A DNA stretch of 64,000 bases, from positions 1 through 64,000 of the forward strand of contig CANRPU010000001.1 in assembly GCA_947632555.1 (NCBI GenBank), in the 5' to 3' direction. A program made the translations under genes and the position numbers. This DNA is from an uncultured Lachnospiraceae bacterium. Lineage in GTDB: Bacteria > Bacillota > Clostridia > Lachnospirales > Lachnospiraceae. Position 1 is the stretch's first letter; the number at the start of each line of letters is the position of its first letter. A model generated the notes under the pieces. That model made no database searches. It was not told the DNA's origin and saw only the letters and a program-made list of their open reading frames with translations. Shown one piece after another: positions 21,414 through 30,368 of the stretch.

Positions 21414-22727
21414 ATGACAGCCACGGACATTTACGCGGTCCCCTGCCTTGCGGGGAGGTCCTTCGCTTCCAAACATATCACCGTTGCCGTCCCCGGTTCC
21501 AAAAGCATCACCAACAGGGCGCTGCTTCTGGCCATGCTGGCGGACGGCAGGAGCACCCTGACGGGAGCCCTTTTTTCCGATGATTCCCGAAATCTGCTGA
21601 AATGCCTGCAGGAACTGGGCTTTACGGCCTGGGCGGACGAAGAGGCCAAAACCATAACCGTAGACGGCCTGGGCGGAAAGCTTCCGAAACAGGAAGCCTC
21701 CCTGTATGTGGGGAGCGCAGGCACGGCCGCCCGTTTTTTAAGCGCCTGCCTGGGCGTTTCCCAAGGCGTTTTTCATATGGATGCTTCCGAACAGATGCGC
21801 AGACGCCCCATGGCGCCCCTGCTGGCTTCCCTGCAGGAACTGGGCTGTGAGATCGTTTTTGAAGAAGCGGAAGGGCATTTCCCTTTTACACTGAAAGGCC
21901 ACGGCTTTGGCAAGCAGGATATCTGTGTGGATATCGAGTCCAGCAGCCAGTTTCTGAGCGCCCTGCTGATAGCCTCCGCCCTTTCCCCCAGGGACATGCG
22001 TATCCGGCTGGAAGGCACCCATGGCATGGCCTATATCGACATGACCTGCCGTATGATGGCCCAGTTCGGCGTAGATTGTGAGAAAACCTCCGCCTGTTCC
22101 TTTACGGTTCCCGCCGGCAAAGGGTACCGTGCCCGCGAATACGCCATAGAGCCGGATGCCTCCGCGGCTGCTTACTTTTACGCCTTAGGCGCTCTTACCG
22201 GCTGTTCCGTCACGGTAGACGGCGTGGCCGCCCGCTCTTTACAGGGGGATGTGGCGTTTCTGTCCTTCCTGGAGCAAATGGGCTGTTCCCTTCGGGAAAC
22301 GCCGCAGGGGCTCTGCCTGTCCGCTCCGGCCGACGGCATCCTGCGGGGCATTACCGCGGATATGTCCGCCTGCTCCGACCAGGCCATTACTCTGGCCGCT
22401 ATCGCTCCCTTCGCGGACTCCCCCGTTACCATTACCGGCATCGGGCATATCCGCCACCAGGAAAGCGACCGCCTTGCGGCCATAGCGGAAAATTTAAACG
22501 CCATGGGCATCCGCTGTGAACAAAAAGAGGACGGGATCACCGTTTATCCCGGCACTCCCCGTCCTGCTCTCATTCATACTTATGATGACCACCGCCTGGC
22601 CATGGGCTTTGCCCTGACCGGCCTGCGGGCAGAGGGCATTGTCATCGAAAATCCCCTCTGCTGCAAAAAAACCTTTGAAAACTATTTTGACGTATTGAAC
22701 AGCGTCATCGCATCGCTGCTCGCGTGA
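21414..22727 (+). CDS. aroA: 3-phosphoshikimate 1-carboxyvinyltransferase (EPSP synthase)
   Basis: PGSKSITNRALLLAMLADGRSTLTGALFSDDSRNLL, GSAGTAARFL, RHQESDRLAAIAENLNAMG, TYDDHRLAMGFALTGL. Confidence 0.96.
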   Translation: MTATDIYAVPCLAGRSFASKHITVAVPGSKSITNRALLLAMLADGRSTLTGALFSDDSRNLLKCLQELGFTAWADEEAKTITVDGLGGKLPKQEASLYVGSAGTAARFLSACLGVSQGVFHMDASEQMRRRPMAPLLASLQELGCEIVFEEAEGHFPFTLKGHGFGKQDICVDIESSSQFLSALLIASALSPRDMRIRLEGTHGMAYIDMTCRMMAQFGVDCEKTSACSFTVPAGKGYRAREYAIEPDASAAAYFYALGALTGCSVTVDGVAARSLQGDVAFLSFLEQMGCSLRETPQGLCLSAPADGILRGITADMSACSDQAITLAAIAPFADSPVTITGIGHIRHQESDRLAAIAENLNAMGIRCEQKEDGITVYPGTPRPALIHTYDDHRLAMGFALTGLRAEGIVIENPLCCKKTFENYFDVLNSVIASLLA

Positions 22728-22728
22728 T

Positions 22729-23664
22729 CTAAGCGGTGATCACGGTCCCCGCCCTGCCTTTTACGGCATCCTTGACATGCCGCAGAGAAGTGATCAGCAC
22801 GCTGCCGGAAGGAACGGCTTTCAGATAGGAAACCGCCGCCTCGATCTTGGGCAGCATGGTGCCCGCTTCAAACTCTCCTGCCTCCGTCAGGCGCTGGGCC
22901 TCGGCCACGGTCATGCTCCTGACAGGCTCCTGATCCTCCCTGCCGAAATTTTTGTATACATAATCCACAGAAGTCAGAATGATCAGAATATCCGCTTTCA
23001 GTTCCGATGCCAGCCTGCCCGCGATGCTGTCCTTTTCTATCACGGCGGATGCCCCCTTCAGGGCATGATGCTGCTCAATAACGGGAATCCCGCCTCCGCC
23101 GCAGGCGATGACGATCTGATCCGCTTCCGCCAACGTCCGGATGCTTTCTATTTCCACGATATCAATGGGTTTGGGCGCCGCCACTACGCGCAGATAACCC
23201 TTTCCGGGCTCTTCCGCCACATAATTCCCCTTCTTGATCTCCATTTCCGCGTCTTCCCGGGACATATATCTTCCTATCTTCTTGGTAGGTTCATAAAAAG
23301 CCTCGTCATAAGGGTCCACCGTCACCTGCGTCAAGATCGTGCTGACCGGCGTGCTGATACCCCGGCTTACCAGTTCCGCGCGCAGGGAATTTTGAATATC
23401 ATAACCTACATAACCCTGGCTCATGGCCGAGCAGACACACATGGGCGCCGGCGTATAGTCAATGTATACACGCCGCAGTTCCGTCATGGCCTTATGTATC
23501 ATACTGACCTGTGGTCCGTTGCTGTGGGTGATGGTCAGCTGATAGTTCTCCTCTACCAGATCCGCCAGCGCTCTTGCCGTCACCTTCACCGCATCCCACT
23601 GCTCCAGGGTAGTATCCCCCAGTGCTTCGTGGCCTAAAGAAACCACCGCTTTCTTTTTGCTCAT
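22729..23664 (-). CDS. arcC: Carbamate kinase
   Basis: ITHSNGPQVSMIHKA, IACGGGGIPVIEQHHALKGASAVIEKDSIAGRLASELKADILIILTSVDYVYKNFG, MLPKIEAAVSYLKA. Confidence 0.94.
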   Translation of the reverse strand: MSKKKAVVSLGHEALGDTTLEQWDAVKVTARALADLVEENYQLTITHSNGPQVSMIHKAMTELRRVYIDYTPAPMCVCSAMSQGYVGYDIQNSLRAELVSRGISTPVSTILTQVTVDPYDEAFYEPTKKIGRYMSREDAEMEIKKGNYVAEEPGKGYLRVVAAPKPIDIVEIESIRTLAEADQIVIACGGGGIPVIEQHHALKGASAVIEKDSIAGRLASELKADILIILTSVDYVYKNFGREDQEPVRSMTVAEAQRLTEAGEFEAGTMLPKIEAAVSYLKAVPSGSVLITSLRHVKDAVKGRAGTVITA

Positions 23665-23673
23665 AAAACCCTC

Positions 23674-24048
23674 CTACGCTCTTGCCGCCGCCCGCTTACG
23701 CTCCTCGGTAATATCAAAATACTTATCCGCTATCACACCGTGCTCCACCAGAGCACTGTAGGTCTTTTTCTGCTGGCTGGTCATGGCTTCTCCCACGGAA
23801 GAATAATCGTCCGTGATCACGCAGCCGGTATAATCGATCAGCCAGAACAGGACGGAATCATCCTTGGGAACCATCTCCCAGACCTGTTCCTTGGGAATAT
23901 CCACCAGCCCCAGCAGCGTATGCAGGTGCCCTTCCTTCGTTAAGATATACTGCCCGTCCGGCAGGATCACGCCTGTAGAGTACGCTTTGGCGTCCTCCCC
24001 CACGTTTTCAAAAAATGCTTCGTCTATTTTCATAATACTGCTCCTCAC
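23674..24048 (-). CDS. Small conserved hypothetical protein
   Basis: ~124-aa acidic ORF directly upstream of arcC, likely start MKIDEAFFENV. Confidence 0.7.
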   Translation of the reverse strand: MRSSIMKIDEAFFENVGEDAKAYSTGVILPDGQYILTKEGHLHTLLGLVDIPKEQVWEMVPKDDSVLFWLIDYTGCVITDDYSSVGEAMTSQQKKTYSALVEHGVIADKYFDITEERKRAAARA

Positions 24049-24099
24049 CCGCGCCGTTCTTAACGCGGTCCAAACCTATCCCTGTTTCCTAATAGGCGC

Positions 24100-24128
24100 A
24101 TTATAGCACGGGAAATTTGTTTTGGCAA
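24100..24128 (-). promoter_or_regulatory. Putative promoter of the hypothetical-arcC operon
   Basis: Minus strand TTGCCA-17 nt-TATAAT. Confidence 0.65.
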
Positions 24129-24149
24129 GCCTCCATTTGGGATTCGTTT

Positions 24150-26000
24150 TTATGGCTTCAAGGAATAATTGCTTTTACTCAGGCTCAAGTTGGGATTGTA
24201 GTAAGGATCCCCCTCTTTTAAAATACGCGGCCAGTGTTTCTGCATATATAGGATCTCGCCTTCAAAACGTTTTTTCTTTACCGGAGAATCCTCCGTTCCC
24301 CTGGACTTGGATTCATGGTGAATGGCGCGCACTTCCGGGTTGTACACCACCAGATATCCGGCTTCCCTGACCTTCAAACAGAAGTCCACATCGTTAAAGG
24401 CCACCGACAGCTTTTCCGTAAAACCGCCCACTTTCTCATAGATCTCCCTGCTCACCATCATACAGGCCGCCGTTACCGCACTGTAATCCAGCTGGATGGA
24501 AGCCTTGTGCAGATAGCCGCTTCTTTCGGCCTTCATGCCGACAAACAGATTGCCCGCGATACCGCCCATCCCCACCACGATACCCGCGTGCTGAATGGTC
24601 TTATCCGGATACTGGAGCCTTGCTCCCACAATCCCCACCTCCGGGCGCTGGCAGTTGCCCAGCATCTCCTCCAGCCAGTCCTCCGTCAGCAGCTCCACAT
24701 CGTTGTTCAGTAAAACCAGATATTCTCCTTCCGCCTGCGCCGCCCCGAAATTGTTGATGGCGGAATAATTAAAATCCCCCTCATAGGTTATGATACGTAC
24801 CCGCTGCCCGTTCCCGGATTCCCGCTTCAGTTCCTCATAAAAGGCAAACGTATCCGGCTCGGTGCTGTTATTTTCTATAATGATGATCTCATAGTTGGAG
24901 TAAGCGCTCCTCGCTATGGAGGCCAGACAAGTCTTCAGTATTTCCACCTGATCTTTATTGGGAATCAGAATGGATACCCTGGGAGATCCCTGCACCGGAT
25001 AACGCACTCTGTAAAATCCAAAATCCGCCCTCCGGCTTACCGTTCCCGTTTCACCCAGCCTTTCCAAATGCGCCTCGATCGCCTTTTTCCCCGCTTCAAA
25101 CGCATATTCCTTGCTTATGGGATTGTCCGCCGTGGAAGCCCTGGAGATCCTCCAGTGATAGAGAACGCGGGGCACATGCGCCACGCTCTCCGCCCGCGCC
25201 GTACAGCGGAAGATAAAATCATAATCCTGCGCTCCCTCGTAATCTTTGGAAAAGCCTCCCGCTTTTTCCACAATCTCCCGTTTTACCGCGAAAAAATGAG
25301 TGATATAGTTATTGGAACGCAGCAGATCCTCATTGTAATCCGGCTTGAAATGAGGCTGAAAATGTTCTTTTTCCTCCTCGTCCACCTTGTCCTCGTCCGT
25401 ATAGACAACCTGCGCTTTCTTCAGCTTCATCCACGGATTGCTTCCGTAATCCTTCACCAGGGAGGCTCTGGCAGGTCCTTCTCCCGCCGCGGCCAGCACC
25501 TCATAAAGCGCATCCGGCGCCAGGATATCATCATGGTCCAAAAGCCCTATCCATTCTCCCTTTGCCAGAGAAAACGCCGCGTTGGTATTTTCCGCGATCC
25601 CCAGATTCTCCGTGAGATGATGGTAATAGATCCTCTTGTCTTCCGCCCGGCAGGATTCCACCAGCCGCTCCGTTTCCTCTCCTTCGCTTCCGTCCGCCAG
25701 ACACAGTTCCCAGTTATCATAAGTCTGAGCCTGCACGGATTCGATGAGCCTGCGCAGAAAGGCCTCCGGCGTACGGTACAGCGGTACGCAGATGCTGAAA
25801 AGAGGCCTCTCCTTCCAGCGGGCCGCATCCTCCCGCTGCCGCTGCGCCTGCTCAGGGGTGATCTTATGGGCCTCATACCATTCCCCATAGGGTACCTCTT
25901 CCGGTTCCATCCGCTCTCCCAGACGGATCAGAAATTCCCGGAAGCCGTAATGCTTCAGATAGAGCAGTCCTTTTTTGATCTTGTAGGGTGTTATCTTCAT
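24150..26000 (-). CDS. Family 2 glycosyltransferase with two GT2 domains
   Basis: FSICVPLYRTPEAFLRRLIESVQAQTYDNWELCLADGS ... DHDDILAPDAL; second domain VSILIPNKDQVEILKTCLASIARSAYSNYEIIIIENNS. Confidence 0.92.
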   Translation of the reverse strand: MKITPYKIKKGLLYLKHYGFREFLIRLGERMEPEEVPYGEWYEAHKITPEQAQRQREDAARWKERPLFSICVPLYRTPEAFLRRLIESVQAQTYDNWELCLADGSEGEETERLVESCRAEDKRIYYHHLTENLGIAENTNAAFSLAKGEWIGLLDHDDILAPDALYEVLAAAGEGPARASLVKDYGSNPWMKLKKAQVVYTDEDKVDEEEKEHFQPHFKPDYNEDLLRSNNYITHFFAVKREIVEKAGGFSKDYEGAQDYDFIFRCTARAESVAHVPRVLYHWRISRASTADNPISKEYAFEAGKKAIEAHLERLGETGTVSRRADFGFYRVRYPVQGSPRVSILIPNKDQVEILKTCLASIARSAYSNYEIIIIENNSTEPDTFAFYEELKRESGNGQRVRIITYEGDFNYSAINNFGAAQAEGEYLVLLNNDVELLTEDWLEEMLGNCQRPEVGIVGARLQYPDKTIQHAGIVVGMGGIAGNLFVGMKAERSGYLHKASIQLDYSAVTAACMMVSREIYEKVGGFTEKLSVAFNDVDFCLKVREAGYLVVYNPEVRAIHHESKSRGTEDSPVKKKRFEGEILYMQKHWPRILKEGDPYYNPNLSLSKSNYSLKP

Positions 26001-26024
26001 ATTTTCGTGCCTCTTGTCCGCTTC

Positions 26025-28490
26025 CTATTTCAGGGAAAAATCCGCGCTGTCCAAAGACAGATTAGGATTGTAATAAGGATCTCCATTCCTTAAAATGTCC
26101 GGCCACTTTTTTCTGAATATCTCCGCTTCTCTGTTAAAGCGGGCCACTTTTTCCGGCGTATCCTCCAGGCCTCTGGATTTGGACTCATAATGATACAGTT
26201 CCGCGTAGGGCGTATAAACTACCAGTTTCCCCAGCGCGCGTACTTTCAGACAGTAATCAATGTCATTGAAAGCCACCTGCAGCTCCTCGCTCAGGCCTCC
26301 GACCGCCTCAAAAACATCTTTCGGTGTCATCATGCAGGCAGCGGTTACCGCCGAATAATCCTGCGCGCAGGCAATACGGGCCTGATATCCCAGATCGAAG
26401 CGGGAAGCGCCGATAAAGGTATGTCCCGCCACTCCTCCGAAACCGATCACCACGCCCGCGTGCTGGATCGTATCGTCGGGATAGCAGAGTTTGACGCCCA
26501 CGGCGCCCACATCTTTCCGCAGGCAGTAACCCAGCATTTCCCACAGGGCATCCGGACTGATCAGTTCCGTGTCATTGTTCAGCAGGAGCAGATAGCTGCC
26601 CCTGGCCTGTGCCGCGCCGAAATTATTGATCCTGGAAAAATTAAATTCTCCGTCATAATAGACCACCCGCACCTTGTCACAGGCGGCCTCCATCGCTTTA
26701 TAACCCGCGAAAGTTTTCTCTTCCGTACTGTTGTTTTCAATAATGACAAATTCATAGTTGTCATACGTGGACTTGTCCAAAACAGACCGCACGCATTTTT
26801 GCAGATCTTCCAGATGATCTTTATTGGGGATCAATATGGAGATCAGCGGCTTTTCCTTCCAGCAGTAAACGGTATGATACATCCCGTAAAAACTCCCATG
26901 CTCCACCCGGACGGGGATTCCCAGTCTTGTGTAATGCTCTTCCAGAGCCCGCCTCCCGGCCTCAAACGCGTAGAGTTTGCTCTCCGGCCTTACCGCCGTG
27001 GAGTCAGGATGGCATCGCCAGTGATAAAGCACCTTGGGAATATGATGAATGTGCTCCGCCTTCTCCGCGCAGCGCAGGATCAGATCGTAGTCCTGCGCGC
27101 CGTCAAATTCCGCGCGCAGCCAGCGCGCGCTGTCCAGAAGCGTCTTTTTCACCACACACAGATGACAGATATAATTCACGCTGCGCAGCAGATCAGGATT
27201 AAAGTCCGGTTTGAAATTAGGTTCAAAATACTTCCGGCTCTCCATATCCACCTTGTCTTCATCTGTATAGATCATATCTATGCTTCTGTCGGCGTTCAGC
27301 GCCGCGGCGCATTCATACAGGGCTTCCGGCGGCAGTATATCGTCATGGTCCGCAAATACTACATACTCCCCCCGCGCCATGCGCAGCGCGCTGTTGGTAT
27401 TATCCGAGATCCCTTGATTGCTGTCCAGACGTACATAGCGTATCCTCTGATCCGAGCCGTAACGCGCCCTGATGAAATCACCCGCCTCATCTCCCGCGCC
27501 GTCCGCATCTCTGCCGCTTCCGTCCGCCAGACACAGTTCCCAGTTGGTATAGGTCTGGTCCACTACCGAATCCAGCATCTCCTTCAAATAACGCCGCGGT
27601 GTCCGGTAAAGGGGGATCACCACGGAAAACAACGGGGAATACGCCGGCTGTTCTTTACGCTGCCTTTCCAGCTCCTGCGCGCTTATCAGATGCCGCCTGC
27701 GCCATTCATGATACTGCTGTTCCGGTCTGCGCAGCAGCTTGGCCGCCGCCCGCCTCAGCGTCGCGCGGATGCCGTTCCGCTCATAGTATGCCCTGATCTT
27801 CCGCAGCAGTCCCGGCGCCGCGGCATGGGCCTTTGTCCTGCCCTCCTGGATCTTCTTTACAGAGGTTTCATACCGGCTTTCCGCCTTGCCGCTCCGCATA
27901 AAAAGCCGGATCTTTTTCAGTTCTTCCCCCTGTATGGTGATCTTAAATCCCGCTTTGTAATCTTCCGGCATCTCTTCATAGATGCTCATTACATCTTTAC
28001 GGTAATAGCGTTCTGTCTGTATCCGGATCTCCCGATCCTTTTCATCCGTTACCGAAAACTCCACCTGAGCAGCTGCCACGGCCCAGCCGCTGAGCGTGAT
28101 CCTGCCCTCCGCCGCATGCTCCGATTCCAGATAATAATCTATTTCACCCTGCATTTTTCGCAGCCGGGCAGTGGTAAAAACGGCCACGGTCTTTTCCGCC
28201 GTCCCGAGCGCGCATACGATCCGGAATCTGCGGGCCCTCTTCCAGTTCTCCGGCAGCGTTACCTCGCCAAAGATCTCCTCATTGATGTCCGCCACATAAT
28301 GGATATACTTCTGGCGCACCTCCAGACCGCTGTTGACGCGCTCCCGCAGGCACAGTTCTTCCTTATCCAGATAAACCTTCAGCGTGCGGTGATCCGGATT
28401 GTTTTCCCGATACCAGCCGCAGAACACCAGCGTGTTATCTTTCTCCTTATGAAACCGCAGCGTCATCAGCGTAAAATTATAATCCAGCAT
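26025..28490 (-). CDS. Family 2 glycosyltransferase with ~250-aa N-terminal extension and two GT2 domains
   Basis: FSVVIPLYRTPRRYLKEMLDSVVDQTYTNWELCLADGS, DHDDILPPEALYE, ISILIPNKDHLEDLQKCVRSVLDKSTYDNYEFVIIENNS; paralog of the next gene. Confidence 0.92.
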   Translation of the reverse strand: MLDYNFTLMTLRFHKEKDNTLVFCGWYRENNPDHRTLKVYLDKEELCLRERVNSGLEVRQKYIHYVADINEEIFGEVTLPENWKRARRFRIVCALGTAEKTVAVFTTARLRKMQGEIDYYLESEHAAEGRITLSGWAVAAAQVEFSVTDEKDREIRIQTERYYRKDVMSIYEEMPEDYKAGFKITIQGEELKKIRLFMRSGKAESRYETSVKKIQEGRTKAHAAAPGLLRKIRAYYERNGIRATLRRAAAKLLRRPEQQYHEWRRRHLISAQELERQRKEQPAYSPLFSVVIPLYRTPRRYLKEMLDSVVDQTYTNWELCLADGSGRDADGAGDEAGDFIRARYGSDQRIRYVRLDSNQGISDNTNSALRMARGEYVVFADHDDILPPEALYECAAALNADRSIDMIYTDEDKVDMESRKYFEPNFKPDFNPDLLRSVNYICHLCVVKKTLLDSARWLRAEFDGAQDYDLILRCAEKAEHIHHIPKVLYHWRCHPDSTAVRPESKLYAFEAGRRALEEHYTRLGIPVRVEHGSFYGMYHTVYCWKEKPLISILIPNKDHLEDLQKCVRSVLDKSTYDNYEFVIIENNSTEEKTFAGYKAMEAACDKVRVVYYDGEFNFSRINNFGAAQARGSYLLLLNNDTELISPDALWEMLGYCLRKDVGAVGVKLCYPDDTIQHAGVVIGFGGVAGHTFIGASRFDLGYQARIACAQDYSAVTAACMMTPKDVFEAVGGLSEELQVAFNDIDYCLKVRALGKLVVYTPYAELYHYESKSRGLEDTPEKVARFNREAEIFRKKWPDILRNGDPYYNPNLSLDSADFSLK

Positions 28491-28590
28491 ACAAGCCCCC
28501 GTTTTTTATGCGTTCCAGGCATTCATCCTATGGTTTTTCACAATCATAATCATTATACCAAAAGAATCCTGTAATTCCTATCCTTTTTTA

Positions 28591-30288
28591 TCATAATCCC
28601 GCCAGCGTATCAAAAATACCGGTGACATCCAGCCTGCCGTATCCCCACTCCCGATTGGGATAGATCATTTCGCTGCTGCGCGACGCTCCGCGGATAAAAT
28701 ATCCCTTTACCGCCTGGTCCTGCACCAGAGGATAATTCTGCTGTACCACCGCCCACTGAAAAAACTGCGCTACGGCGCCCGCCGTCAGCGCCGCGGACAG
28801 ACTGGTGCCCGTGCGCCTTCCCAGCGCGGTGGAAACCTGTACGCCGGGCGCCGCCAGATCCGGCTTGACCAGTCCGTTGGCCAGAAAACCTCTTCCTGAT
28901 TCCGCGTAGAAACTGTTGTTTACATCGTTGTAGGCAGACACGGTGATGGGATTCTCCGCGATGCCCGGATCCGTCAGAGTAGTATAGGGGCTGGCATTGA
29001 GAAAATACGTGTCGCTGCTTAAAAACTGCGTAATGGGCAGCCACATATGGAATCTGCCGCTGCCGCCGCTCTTTGAGGCGTACACCCGTACCGTCCACAC
29101 CCCGGGAGTGGGGTCCGCGAAGCGGAACGCCACCAGCTCATCTCCCGAGCCGGGTTCCACCAATACGCTGTCAATGGTAACTTTCGCCCGCTCATAAACA
29201 AAGCCAAAGGTCTGGCTCTGGCCTGTTCCCAGCCTGAAACGGGGAATGGTTTCTCCGCCCGGCGTTCTTAAGGCAACCGTCAGCACATCCGGTCCGTTTC
29301 CCCACAATTCCAGCAAAAAGCCCTTCTCATTTTCTCCTACGCGTATTTCCACATCCGTATAGGCATCCCCGGTTTCCGTTCTTTCCCCCGGCACAGGCGC
29401 GCTGAAATGATGTCCCGCGTTTCCTTCGTTACCGCCACAGATCACAATGCCTCTGCTGCGCACATTTGCCAGATCATTGACATAGCGGGCCAGGCTGGAG
29501 CCCGTGGTATGATTGCCCAGATTGGTGCCGATCCCCAGACAGATTACTACCGGCCGCCTGAACGTGACCGCAAAGGATTCCGCGAACTTGACCCCCAGCA
29601 TGATATCCGCTTCCGAATAAGCCGGTACCCCTTCCGGCAGGAGATAAAAATTCCGGAGATGTTTCTTGGCCTGCCGCAGCTTCACTACCACAATATCGGC
29701 TTCCGGCGCGGCCCCTCTGAAACTGCGTCCTCCGTCCACGATACTTCCTGCCGCCGCGCTGGCAATTTCCGTTCCATGCCCGATCTCATCATAGGAAGGC
29801 AGCGCCTCATAAGGATTTTCCTCCCGCAGCGCCGCGTTGATATCCTCTCTGGTAAATAAGGTACCGTATCCGTATCCCTCCGGCGGTTCTCCCGTGTTCA
29901 GGTTCTGATCCCACAGAGCCAGGATCCGGGTATTGCCCGCCGTGTTTAAAAATTCCTCCATGGCAAAGCGGATGCCCGTATCCACAAACGCCAGCACCAC
30001 TCCGTTTCCCTTCAGGGACAGGGGCGGGCCCTGCGCCTGCAAGATTCCCGAACTGCCCAGCGCCGCTTCCGTAAAATCCTGCGCCATCAGACCGAATACT
30101 TTCGGCAGATAACCGTATACATAGAGCAGCCCTTCCTCTTCCGCCATACTTCTGTAGTCGATGGAGATCACGCTGAAGCGCCCGTCCACATCAATCCCGC
30201 AGTATTCCCGATTTTCCGGTTCTCCCATCAGGGCTCCCGTTATCAGTTCCGCGTAGTCTTCCGATTCAAATTGTTCCCTGCAATCCAT
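28591..30288 (-). CDS. S8 (subtilisin-like) serine peptidase, Csp-like architecture
   Basis: Asp VLAFVDTGI, His GHGTEIASAAAGS, Ser GTSLSAALTAG, with a long inserted beta-rich segment. Confidence 0.9.
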   Translation of the reverse strand: MDCREQFESEDYAELITGALMGEPENREYCGIDVDGRFSVISIDYRSMAEEEGLLYVYGYLPKVFGLMAQDFTEAALGSSGILQAQGPPLSLKGNGVVLAFVDTGIRFAMEEFLNTAGNTRILALWDQNLNTGEPPEGYGYGTLFTREDINAALREENPYEALPSYDEIGHGTEIASAAAGSIVDGGRSFRGAAPEADIVVVKLRQAKKHLRNFYLLPEGVPAYSEADIMLGVKFAESFAVTFRRPVVICLGIGTNLGNHTTGSSLARYVNDLANVRSRGIVICGGNEGNAGHHFSAPVPGERTETGDAYTDVEIRVGENEKGFLLELWGNGPDVLTVALRTPGGETIPRFRLGTGQSQTFGFVYERAKVTIDSVLVEPGSGDELVAFRFADPTPGVWTVRVYASKSGGSGRFHMWLPITQFLSSDTYFLNASPYTTLTDPGIAENPITVSAYNDVNNSFYAESGRGFLANGLVKPDLAAPGVQVSTALGRRTGTSLSAALTAGAVAQFFQWAVVQQNYPLVQDQAVKGYFIRGASRSSEMIYPNREWGYGRLDVTGIFDTLAGL

Positions 30289-30297
30289 CTTGATAAA

Positions 30298-30342
30298 AAA
30301 GGAAGCAATCCACGATATCCGTTTCCTGCTTCCTGCGTTTTT
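30298..30342 (-). terminator. Putative terminator of the clpX-like gene
   Basis: Minus strand GGAAGCA...TGCTTCC followed by TTTTTT. Confidence 0.65.
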
Positions 30343-30368
30343 TATTATACTATGCGCTTTTCCCGTTT

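Noticed and set aside
26190-28574. 794-aa + strand ORF antisense to the large GT2
   Set aside because: Antisense shadow ORF; the minus-strand GT2 has clear motifs in two domains.
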